Shown in pieces: positions 1 to 4,778 of a DNA stretch of 6,398 nucleotides (position 1 is the stretch's first letter; every line of letters begins with the position of its first letter). The position numbers were made by a program, and so were the translations under genes. The notes beneath the pieces are model-generated. The model did no database searches and was not told the DNA's origin. It saw only the letters and a list, made by a program, of their open reading frames with translations. The stretch covers positions 1-6,398 of the forward strand of contig JAHEYA010000146.1 in NCBI GenBank assembly GCA_023251855.1, given 5' to 3'. Source of the DNA: Bacteroidota bacterium. Its GTDB lineage: Bacteria > Bacteroidota > Bacteroidia > 2-12-FULL-35-15.

Positions 1-327
1 TATTTCTGAATCAGTTAATGTTTTGCGTTTAATTTTATTATCGAAACTGAATCCGCAATAGGTACAAATATTCTGGCACTCATTGGAAAGGTAAAGCGGA
101 ACATACATTTGAATTGTTTTCCCAAAACGTTTTTGTGTTAAGGATTGGCTTAATTGAGCCATTGGCTCTATATAGGCAGTTGCTGCAGGGGAAATCAAGG
201 CTTTGAAGTCTTCCAAATTTCTTTTTGAAGTTTTATTCAAAGCATGATTTACATCTGCATCTGTTTTTGAATAGATGCTTTGTTTTACTTCGTTCCAATA
301 GTATGTATTGAATAGTTCTGTAAACAT
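1..327 (-). CDS. thiH: ThiH, 2-iminoacetate (dehydroglycine) synthase, N-terminal part; gene runs off the left edge
   Basis: ThiH is a radical SAM enzyme that cleaves tyrosine to p-cresol and dehydroglycine, the C-N donor for the thiazole made by ThiG. Translating from the ATG at 327 gives 109 open residues up to the window edge, out of about 370 usual for the family. Residues 84-91 read CQNICTYC followed by GFS. This CxxxCxxC motif binds the 4Fe-4S cluster, and it follows the typical ThiH stretch ending MYVPLYLSNEC. The gene lies downstream of thiG, as is common, but is separated from it by the GxxExxY gene and a 179-base repeat array. No convincing Shine-Dalgarno sequence is visible before the ATG, which is common in Bacteroidota. 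I translated this frame by hand. The identification is secure and the start is likely. Whether the 3' end is intact cannot be seen. Confidence 0.95.
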   Translation of the reverse strand, partial: MFTELFNTYYWNEVKQSIYSKTDADVNHALNKTSKRNLEDFKALISPAATAYIEPMAQLSQSLTQKRFGKTIQMYVPLYLSNECQNICTYCGFSFDNKIKRKTLTDSEI

Positions 328-346
328 TTGTTTCTCGCTAATTTTT

Positions 347-380
347 TTCTCGCGGAGTTCTGCGGATTTAAACGCAGAGG
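347..380 (+). repeat. Interspersed CGCAGA-type repeat, copy A
   Basis: This is one of several degenerate copies of a unit of about 33-42 bases that begins TTCTCGC and contains GAGTTCYGCRGAT and then AACGCRGAG. Copy A differs from copy B (409-450) at 5 of 33 positions and has the same orientation. It contains a small inverted repeat, TCTGCG at 359-364 and CGCAGA at 373-378. Shorter fragments starting TTTCTCGC (331) or TTTCCCGC (about 395) lie beside it, so the thiH-proximal gap looks like a nested, decayed array. I see no gene here. Confidence 0.75.
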
Positions 381-408
381 TTTTGTTGATTTTTTTCCCG
401 CTGTTTTT

Positions 409-450
409 TTCTCGCAGAGTTCCGCAGATTTTAACGCGGAGTTTCACAGA
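409..450 (+). repeat. Interspersed CGCAGA-type repeat, copy B
   Basis: This copy reads TTCTCGCAGAGTTCCGCAGA and then about 22 further bases ending GTTTCACAGA. It is a direct repeat of copy A. It is also an inverted counterpart, over its full length of 41-42 bases, of copy D on the far side of the GxxExxY gene, with a handful of substitutions and a one-base length difference. It therefore gives the longest inverted match across that gene. Confidence 0.8.
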
Positions 451-471
451 GGTGTTGCTATTTGTTTTACG

Positions 472-504
472 GAATTTCACAGATGAAACGCTAAGTTCCG
501 CAGA
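472..504 (+). repeat. Interspersed CGCAGA-type repeat, copy C; inner inverted repeat on the 3' side of the GxxExxY gene
   Basis: This copy contains CACAGATGAAACGC and then AAGTTCCGCAGA. It ends 2 bases beyond the stop codon of the GxxExxY gene (TAA at 509-507). Against the reverse complement of 891-923 it matches at 28 of 33 positions, including an unbroken run through CAGATGAAACGC. The pair brackets the ORF almost exactly. Confidence 0.85.
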
Positions 505-506
505 GA

Positions 507-884
507 TTATAGATTATTTACGATTCGTATTATAGAGTCTTTTAATGATACTTCATTAAAATTAATAAGTAAGCCTAGTTTTTTGTTTGATAGTTTTAAA
601 TAAGTTAATAATTGTTTATGGTGAACGTCAATTAATTTTTCAACTGATTTTACTTCAATGATTACTAAATCATTTACAAGTATATCTAATCTAAAGCCAA
701 TGTCCATTTTTATATCCGAATAAATCAATGGAATACCCATTTGAGTTTTTACATCGTAGCCTTTCTGTCTTAATTCGTAGGATAAAGCAGTTTCATAAAC
801 CGATTCCAACAACCCTGGTCCCAATTCAGTATGAACTTTAAATGCCGCACCTCTTATGTCGTATGATATATCGTTTTCTTTCAT
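507..884 (-). CDS. GxxExxY family protein (predicted PD-(D/E)XK nuclease fold, PDDEXK_3)
   Basis: This is a small 125-residue protein with the family signature GLLESVY at residues 24-30 inside LGPGLLESVYE. A beta-strand pair follows that carries an Asp at residue 67 (RLDILV) and EVK at residues 77-79. That D...ExK pattern is expected of the PD-(D/E)XK nuclease superfamily. The end, LGLLINFNEVSLKDSIIRIVNNL in two pieces, is also typical of the family. The length is normal and there is no signal peptide or membrane segment. GxxExxY proteins have no established function that I know of, and nuclease activity is predicted rather than shown here. The gene has no obvious link to thiamine and lies between thiG and thiH in the same direction, so it is probably co-transcribed with them. 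Its flanks are inverted copies of an interspersed repeat, which suggests it arrived as a cassette. The ATG at 884 is the only sensible start. Confidence 0.9.
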   Translation of the reverse strand: MKENDISYDIRGAAFKVHTELGPGLLESVYETALSYELRQKGYDVKTQMGIPLIYSDIKMDIGFRLDILVNDLVIIEVKSVEKLIDVHHKQLLTYLKLSNKKLGLLINFNEVSLKDSIIRIVNNL

Positions 885-890
885 TTTTTA

Positions 891-931
891 TCTGCGAAAC
901 TTTGCGTTTCATCTGCGGAACTCAGCGAGAA
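891..931 (-). repeat. Interspersed CGCAGA-type repeat, copy D (inverted); inverted repeat on the 5' side of the GxxExxY gene
   Basis: Read on the minus strand it begins TTCTCGCTGAGTTCCGCAGA and ends AGTTTCGCAGA. It fills almost the whole gap between the thiG stop (935) and the GxxExxY start (884), and so forms that gene's entire immediate leader. It is the only copy in the window in the opposite orientation, which makes the gene a head-to-head cassette with copies B and C. Confidence 0.85.
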
Positions 932-934
932 CCT

Positions 935-1705
935 TTAATCTTGCAAAAATGAAGTTAAAGGACTACTTGCTTCAGCAAAATTTTTTGATTTTCCTAAACA
1001 TGCTTCAAAAGCCATTCTACCAGCTTCCACAGCCATTTTAAAAGCTATTGCCATTTTAACAGGGTTTTCAGAAACTGCAATTGCAGTATTCACCAAAACC
1101 GCTGCTGCACCCATTTCCATAGCTTCAGCTGCATGTGAAGGAGCGCCAAGACCGGCATCAATTATAACGGGTATATTACTCTGCCCAATTATAATTTCCA
1201 AAAATCGTTTTGTTTGCAAACCACTATTACTGCCTATTGGAGAGCCTAATGGCATAACTGCTGCAACACCGGCATTTTCTAAATGTTTGCATAAAACAGG
1301 ATCAGCATGACAGTATGGTAATACAATAAAACCCAATTTAGTAAGCTCTTCTGCGGCTTTTAAGGTTTCGATTGGGTCGGGTAATAAATATTTTGGATCC
1401 GGATGAATTTCTAATTTAAGCCAATTGGTTTCTAATGCTTCACGAGCCAACTGAGCAGCAAAAACAGCTTCTTTAGCAGTACGAACACCGGAAGTATTTG
1501 GTAATAAATTAAACTGAGGGTGAGAAAGATGAGTTAAAATATCATCTTCCTGATTATTCATATTTACTCTTTTAAGAGCAACAGTTACAAGCTCCGAACC
1601 AGAAGCTAATAAAGCATCTTCCATTAATTTTGATGAACTGAATTTACCTGTGCCGGTGAATAAACGGGAGGTAAATTCTTTGTTGGCAATTTTTAATTCT
1701 TTCAT
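935..1705 (-). CDS. thiG: ThiG, thiazole synthase
   Basis: ThiG condenses 1-deoxy-D-xylulose 5-phosphate, dehydroglycine and the thiocarboxylate sulfur of ThiS to build the thiazole phosphate ring, in complex with ThiH in this type of pathway. From the ATG at 1705 the protein has 256 residues, the family's normal length. The opening MKELKIANKEFTSRLFTGTG is typical. Lys97 in NWLKLEIHPD is the expected Schiff-base lysine. The phosphate-binding end of the barrel is seen in IDAGLGAPSHAAEAMEMG and AAVLVNTAIA. The C-terminus SSPLTSFLQD matches the family. An in-frame GTG at 1732 would add nine residues, but those are translated from the repeat at 1718-1760, so I prefer the ATG. All key residues are present and the gene looks functional. 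Confidence 0.97.
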   Translation of the reverse strand: MKELKIANKEFTSRLFTGTGKFSSSKLMEDALLASGSELVTVALKRVNMNNQEDDILTHLSHPQFNLLPNTSGVRTAKEAVFAAQLAREALETNWLKLEIHPDPKYLLPDPIETLKAAEELTKLGFIVLPYCHADPVLCKHLENAGVAAVMPLGSPIGSNSGLQTKRFLEIIIGQSNIPVIIDAGLGAPSHAAEAMEMGAAAVLVNTAIAVSENPVKMAIAFKMAVEAGRMAFEACLGKSKNFAEASSPLTSFLQD

Positions 1706-1717
1706 GTTATGTGTTTT

Positions 1718-1760
1718 TTCTCGCAGATTCACGCAGATTTATTCGCAGTGTTTCGCTGAT
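1718..1760 (+). repeat. Interspersed CGCAGA-type repeat, copy E, in the thiE-thiG gap
   Basis: This copy reads TTCTCGCAGATTCACGCAGA and continues to TTTCGCTGAT, aligning with copy B over about 42 bases in the same orientation. It takes up most of the 59 bases between the thiE stop (1765) and the thiG start (1705). The rest of the operon core has overlapping genes, so the gap itself probably exists because of this insertion. Confidence 0.75.
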
Positions 1761-1764
1761 TTTT

Positions 1765-2418
1765 TTATGTTTTTAATTTTTCTTCCTGTTTTAAATTGTC
1801 TTGAAACCGTTTTACAGTTTCAGAAATAGCAGTTGATTTATTTATTGCAGACGAAACCGCTATACCATAAACACCAGTTTCCATTACTGATTTTACATCT
1901 TCTGTTTTTATTCCGCCAATAGCAATTATTGGAATTGTTATTCCATTTTTACGACATTTCTTGATAATGCTTTCATAACCAGTTAATCCAAGAACCGGAC
2001 TTAAATTTTCTTTTGTAGTTGTAAAACGGAAAGGACCTAATCCAATGTAATCAACACCTTCATTAACAAGCTGTTTAATATCACCGAATGTATTTGCTGT
2101 TCCACCAATGATTGCATTTGTTCCAAGTATTTGTCGCGCTTCAGCCGGACTCCTATCTGATTTACCTAAATGGACACCATCTGCTTTTGCTTCTTTTGCA
2201 ATTTTTACATTATCATTAACAATAAATTTCGCATGATATTTACGACAGATCATTTGTGTTTTAAGTGCGATATCAAGCCATTCAGCATACGATTTGTTTT
2301 TAACTCGCAATTGCACCCAATCAATACCAGCAATACAAGTAGCCATAGCTAATTCATGATGAGATTTGTCAATCATATCCTGGGTGATATACTGGAAATC
2401 AGAAATATATTTATTCAT
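1765..2418 (-). CDS. thiE: ThiE, thiamine-phosphate synthase
   Basis: ThiE joins HMP-PP to the thiazole phosphate to give thiamine phosphate. The 217-residue barrel has the expected motifs in order: YITQD at 10-14, QLRVKNKS at 36-43, FIVNDN at 65-70, GVHLGKSD at 81-88, GGTANT at 105-110, GPFRFTTTK at 128-136, IGGI at 167-170 and VSSAI at 188-192. The T-rich loop closing with Lys136 and the NDN and HLG segments are the pyrophosphate and pyrimidine-binding parts that the second ThiE-like gene (3836-3183) lacks, so this is the true synthase. I chose the ATG at 2418. It has TGAGGAAA just upstream and overlaps the thiD stop by 8 bases. The earlier ATG at 2442 would add eight residues, MQTILLRK, unlike the family. 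Translation is probably coupled to thiD. Confidence 0.96.
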   Translation of the reverse strand: MNKYISDFQYITQDMIDKSHHELAMATCIAGIDWVQLRVKNKSYAEWLDIALKTQMICRKYHAKFIVNDNVKIAKEAKADGVHLGKSDRSPAEARQILGTNAIIGGTANTFGDIKQLVNEGVDYIGLGPFRFTTTKENLSPVLGLTGYESIIKKCRKNGITIPIIAIGGIKTEDVKSVMETGVYGIAVSSAINKSTAISETVKRFQDNLKQEEKLKT

Positions 2419-3190
2419 TTTCCTCAGAAGTATTGTTTGCATGGTAACCCAGCAAGCTATTATTGCTCATTAAAAATTTTGTAATGTATTTTTTAGCTTC
2501 CGAACAAGCTAATTCTATTGATAAACCTTTCAATAAATTTGCTGTAATAGCAGTAGAAAGTACACATCCGGAGCCATGTTTTGGAAAAATTTCATCTACT
2601 TCAGATTCAAATAAAATTTGTTTTCCATCTTTAGTAAATAAAATATCATCTCCCTTTTTGTCAATATTATGACCACCTTTTAAATATACATTACAAAACT
2701 GACTTAAATACTTTGCGTTTTTTTCTGGATCATTATATATCCCCAGTCTAGTGGCTTCCGGGACGTTTGGTGTAATCAAATAAAGTTGAGAACAAATTTT
2801 TTTAAGCAAATTTTTATCTAGTGTAGTATGAAATTCGAATCCTGCGCTTGCTTTTAAAATTGGGTCCCATATTATTTGGGGATTTGAGATGTGAGATGTG
2901 AGATATGAGATGAGTTGATTTAAAACCTCTAAATTTTCTATTAATCCAATTTTTACATAATCAAAGTGAAATCGCTTTTGCAATACTTCTATTTGATCAA
3001 TAATCTGGAATAATTTGAGCCATTCCACTTTTTCAAATGAATGGTCATTTTGATAAGTTAATGCAGATACTACTCCCATACCATATACTTTACATTGCTC
3101 TGCTGTTTTTACATCAGCTAAAATCCCTGCTCCAGCACTTGGATCAAAACCAGCTATACTCAATATATACGGGCGATTTTCGTTATGCAT
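2411..3190 (-). CDS. thiD: ThiD, hydroxymethylpyrimidine / phosphomethylpyrimidine kinase
   Basis: ThiD is a ribokinase-fold enzyme that phosphorylates HMP and HMP-P to HMP-PP, the substrate for ThiE. Residues 10-28 read LSIAGFDPSAGAGILADVK, the classic N-terminal substrate loop. DYVKIGLIEN is at 77-86, ITPNVPEA at 139-146, and HGSGCVLS at 205-212 carries the anion-hole and catalytic Cys209. The length is 259 residues, normal for the family. The start is the ATG at 3190, since the family begins just before RPYILSIAGFDPS. An upstream ATG at 3262 would add 24 residues made from tenI coding sequence in another frame. The start overlaps the tenI stop by 8 bases and the stop overlaps the thiE start by 8 bases. 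Residues 92-104 are encoded by a 7-base tandem repeat. Confidence 0.96.
   Translation of the reverse strand: MHNENRPYILSIAGFDPSAGAGILADVKTAEQCKVYGMGVVSALTYQNDHSFEKVEWLKLFQIIDQIEVLQKRFHFDYVKIGLIENLEVLNQLISYLTSHISNPQIIWDPILKASAGFEFHTTLDKNLLKKICSQLYLITPNVPEATRLGIYNDPEKNAKYLSQFCNVYLKGGHNIDKKGDDILFTKDGKQILFESEVDEIFPKHGSGCVLSTAITANLLKGLSIELACSEAKKYITKFLMSNNSLLGYHANNTSEENE
2881..2915 (+). repeat. 7-base tandem repeat (GATRTGA) inside thiD
   Basis: Five consecutive heptamers are visible: gatttga, gatgtga, gatgtga, gatatga and gatgagt. The middle copies are identical or nearly so. The tract encodes thiD residues 92-104 (QLISYLTSHISNP) on the minus strand. Because 7 is not a multiple of 3, gain or loss of one unit would shift the thiD frame. 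The protein length around it agrees with other ThiD proteins to within a residue or two, so the present frame is functional. Confidence 0.75.
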
Positions 3191-3836
3191 AATTTTTATT
3201 TTTTGAAGACGAATGCATATTACAAATTTCTTGTAATTGTTTAAATTTTTCAATGGGATCATTTGATAACCATACAGCTCCTAATACTGCTACACCATCA
3301 AAACCAAGCTCATTAACAATTTCAATTTTGTCAGAGTCGATTCCTCCCAGAGCAAAGACCTCACCCCCAGCCCCTCTCCGAAGGAGAGGGGAGTTTTGGA
3401 GCTCTTGAAAATTAAAATTTGATTTATACCCATCCTTCGAAATACTATCAAATACTGGTGAAAGGAAGGTATATTCATATTTTTTTTTATTCTCTTCCAA
3501 TTCTTGTAATGAATGAAATGAGGTGCTGATATATTTCCCGCGGATTTCGCTGATGTCCGCAGAGTTTGATTTGCTGTGTTTGTGCTTTTCCAGGATATTA
3601 CTGTGAGATAAGTGTTTGCCTTTCAACTTGTACTTATCAACTAATCTGTGGTGTGAATGCAACACAATTTTATTCCAATGAGCAGAAGCAATGTGTTGAA
3701 TATAAGTTTCCATTTCTTGCTCTGTAGAATTTGGTTTTCGCAAATGAAAATACTCCAATCCATTATCAAATAAGGTGTTCAACAACTGATACTCATTGTT
3801 AACGTTTGTTGGGTTGGATATGATGATTAATTTCAT
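3183..3836 (-). CDS. tenI: TenI-like protein (ThiE superfamily), probable thiazole tautomerase
   Basis: This 217-residue barrel protein of the ThiE/TenI superfamily lacks the ThiE signatures: no NDN...A segment, no GVHLGQ/K-D and no T-rich loop ending in Lys. It aligns instead with Bacillus subtilis TenI. SFHSLQE at residues 106-112 corresponds to SVHSLEE with the tautomerase histidine (here His108). FLSPVFDSISKDGY at 124-137 corresponds to FGHVFETDCKKG, and ALGGI is at 162-166. TenI isomerises the thiazole carboxylate tautomer before ThiE uses it. Many Bacteroidota genomes label this gene as a second thiE. Two stretches look foreign: residues 90-101 come from a CGCAGA-type repeat and residues 148-160 from a palindromic repeat. 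Both are in frame and fall at loops. The ATG overlaps the upstream bro-like stop as ATGA, and the stop overlaps the thiD start. Activity is inferred. Confidence 0.85.
   Translation of the reverse strand: MKLIIISNPTNVNNEYQLLNTLFDNGLEYFHLRKPNSTEQEMETYIQHIASAHWNKIVLHSHHRLVDKYKLKGKHLSHSNILEKHKHSKSNSADISEIRGKYISTSFHSLQELEENKKKYEYTFLSPVFDSISKDGYKSNFNFQELQNSPLLRRGAGGEVFALGGIDSDKIEIVNELGFDGVAVLGAVWLSNDPIEKFKQLQEICNMHSSSKNKNYA
3357..3395 (-). repeat. Palindromic repeat inserted in frame in tenI (copy 1)
   Basis: A perfect 9-base hairpin, CCCCTCTCC at 3371-3379 and GGAGAGGGG at 3383-3391 with loop GAA, is followed by a second C-rich half, CCTCACCCCCAG. It encodes NSPLLRRGAGGEV at tenI residues 148-160, just before the conserved ALGGI strand. 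Other family members run almost directly from the preceding helix into that strand. The same element, in the same orientation, is at about 4720-4757 and 6178-6213. Confidence 0.85.
3535..3567 (+). repeat. CGCAGA-type repeat inserted in frame in tenI (copy F)
   Basis: The stretch begins TTCCCGCGGATTTCGCTGAT and ends CCGCAGAGTTT. It resembles copies B and E with a gap of about three bases. It encodes SNSADISEIRGK at tenI residues 90-101, immediately before the conserved YISTSFHSLQE strand. The match is weaker than for copies A to D, so I am less sure of it than of the others. Confidence 0.6.
3797..3836 (-). repeat. tenI: Direct repeat, intact copy: first 40 bases of tenI
   Basis: The first 40 bases of tenI, from its ATG, recur at 4671-4710 with 36 of 40 identical and in the same orientation. 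The Bro-N/DinD-like gene lies between the two copies. Identity falls off quickly downstream of codon 13, with about 6 of the next 10 bases matching. Confidence 0.9.
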
Positions 3837-4660
3837 TTCCCTAATTTTTTGTTTGAAGGATTTTTTGCATTTAGTTTACTCACTATTTTTTTTCCTGTTT
3901 TAGCTTCAATTTGTTTTCGGGCATTGCCGGCAATAGTGCCACCTTGTTTTGCTATCTTTTTATTTTCGTTAAAATTGTTGGGTTTTTTTTCTTTACTAAT
4001 TTCAGTGGTAGTGGCTTCTGCAAGCATATTAAGAACCAATTCCAAATTGGTCCTATTATCACGTAAGTTTTCTTTTTTCAAGCTTTTGTGATTTTTATAC
4101 TGTTTCACTGAAAATCCGCTCCAGGCTTTTGTTATCTCGTCAGTAAGAATCGCAAACTCTTGTCCTTTTTTTACACTTCTGTTTTCCCACTCATCTGTTA
4201 ATTCTTTACGAACTTCAATACTTTTCAAACGTTGGTTTATCCACTCTTTGCTATAACCTTTTTTCAGATAGGTTTCCATCAGACGATCTATACCAATTTC
4301 AGGATCTTCAATTTCATCAATTCTTTCTCTTCCAACTTTTGCTAGCCATAATTTAAACGGTTCTGCTTTTTTACTTGGAACAGATTGAATTAAACGAAAA
4401 AGTTGTTCCGTATCGGCTACATCTGTTAATCGCATTTTGCCATCCGGTGCTTCCATTTTCAAACCGTGACAATTCGTCACGGTTTCATTTCCTTCTTCTT
4501 TTAGACGTTGCTTCAGTTTCCTCCAATAAGCATTTGGGTCAATACTTTCGGTCAATATTCCAATTACATCAATAATTGAAAAATACCATTTTTCTTGCTC
4601 ATCATCCCAAAGAGAACGAACATTTTTTTGCTCGAATAACTGTATGCTTGGTTCTTTCAT
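3833..4660 (-). CDS. Bro-N domain / DinD-like protein (putative DNA-binding, phage-antirepressor-type)
   Basis: The protein has 275 residues. Residues about 12-115 look like a Bro-N domain: VRSLWDDEQEKWYFSIIDVI, then WRKLKQRLKEEGNE, then APDGKMRLTDVADTEQLFRL, ending PFKLWLAKVGRERIDE. Bro-N domains occur in baculovirus BRO proteins and phage antirepressors and are thought to bind DNA. The second half, with KKGQEFAILTDEITKAWSG and a final KKIAKQGGTIAGNARKQIE, resembles the C-terminal half of the damage-inducible protein DinD. The lysine-rich tail fits nucleic-acid binding. It has no role in thiamine synthesis and is an intruder between thiC and tenI. Its stop overlaps the tenI start (ATGA). Its start overlaps the stop of a 17-codon tenI remnant in the same way, so it probably borrows tenI's translation signals. 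The family call is fairly sure; the function is unknown. Confidence 0.8.
   Translation of the reverse strand: MKEPSIQLFEQKNVRSLWDDEQEKWYFSIIDVIGILTESIDPNAYWRKLKQRLKEEGNETVTNCHGLKMEAPDGKMRLTDVADTEQLFRLIQSVPSKKAEPFKLWLAKVGRERIDEIEDPEIGIDRLMETYLKKGYSKEWINQRLKSIEVRKELTDEWENRSVKKGQEFAILTDEITKAWSGFSVKQYKNHKSLKKENLRDNRTNLELVLNMLAEATTTEISKEKKPNNFNENKKIAKQGGTIAGNARKQIEAKTGKKIVSKLNAKNPSNKKLGK
4461..4485. repeat. Perfect 10-base inverted repeat inside the Bro-N/DinD-like gene
   Basis: AAACCGTGAC at 4461-4470 and GTCACGGTTT at 4476-4485 are exact reverse complements around a five-base spacer, AATTC. The site encodes ETVTNCHGLK at about residues 59-68. It could be a dimer-type operator or an mRNA hairpin. 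It may equally be a chance result of a conserved peptide. Confidence 0.6.
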
Positions 4661-4710
4661 TGATGTTGGTTGTTAATGTTTGTTTGGTTGTATATAATGA
4701 TTAATTTCAT
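4657..4710 (-). pseudogene. Orphan 5' fragment of tenI upstream of the Bro-N/DinD-like gene
   Basis: From the ATG at 4710 the frame reads MKLIIIYNQTNINNQHQ and then TGA. It aligns with the start of the intact TenI-like protein, MKLIIISNPTNVNNEYQ, at 12 of 17 residues. The DNA matches at 36 of 40 bases at the start-codon end. The TGA overlaps the start codon of the Bro-N/DinD-like gene (ATGA), so this 17-codon frame could act as a leader peptide coupled to that gene. GGTGAGG, from the edge of the neighbouring palindromic repeat, lies 9 bases before the ATG and could serve as its ribosome site. It is best explained as the original tenI start, left behind when the Bro-N/DinD-like gene entered. 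Confidence 0.85.
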
Positions 4711-4719
4711 GATTCAAAG

Positions 4720-4757
4720 CCTCACCCTTAATCCCTCTCCAAAGGAGAGGGTTAGGG
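4720..4757. repeat. Palindromic repeat between thiC and the bro-like gene (copy 2)
   Basis: CCCTCTCC at 4733-4740 and GGAGAGGG at 4744-4751 form a perfect 8-base stem with loop AAA. CCCT at 4725-4728 and AGGG at 4754-4757 can extend the stem. The flank CCTCACCC matches the flank of the tenI copy, and the orientation is the same. As an RNA it forms a strong hairpin. No clear U-run follows on the minus strand, so it is not an obvious terminator. Confidence 0.85.
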
Positions 4758-4778
4758 CTTATGTAATACATTTTATTT

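Larger units (their letters stand above)
472..923. mobile_element. Candidate GxxExxY cassette: one ORF between 33-base inverted repeats
   Basis: The ORF at 884-507 is enclosed by inverted repeats at 472-504 and 891-923 that match at 28 of 33 positions. They lie 2 bases past the stop and 6 bases before the start. The whole unit sits between thiG and thiH, which are usually adjacent or close in thi operons. Copies of the repeat without the gene occur at 347-380, 409-450, 1718-1760 and 3535-3567. The structure is read from the sequence. That it moves, or did move, as a unit is my inference. There is no transposase, and I cannot identify a target-site duplication. Confidence 0.5.

Noticed and set aside
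328..506. CRISPR array
   Set aside because: The repeated units are degenerate and differ in length and spacing, there are no regular unique spacers, and no cas gene is nearby.
308..535. Plus-strand 75-residue ORF across the repeat array
   Set aside because: It is made of low-complexity, repeat-derived sequence rich in Phe and Ser, overlaps the real thiH start and the GxxExxY gene end, and has no family features.
1706..1732. N-terminal extension of ThiG from a GTG at 1732
   Set aside because: The added residues are translated from repeat copy E. The ATG at 1705 gives the normal family start and a normal length of 256 residues.
3191..3262. N-terminal extension of ThiD from the ATG at 3262
   Set aside because: It would overlap tenI coding sequence by about 80 bases and has no similarity to ThiD. 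The ATG at 3190 gives the conserved start.
2463..4091. Plus-strand ORFs of 66-80 residues opposite thiD, thiE and the bro-like gene, and a 62-residue minus-strand ORF at 3290-3478
   Set aside because: All lie in other frames of well-supported genes and show no recognisable domain or translation signal. The 62-residue one includes the other-frame reading of the palindromic repeat.
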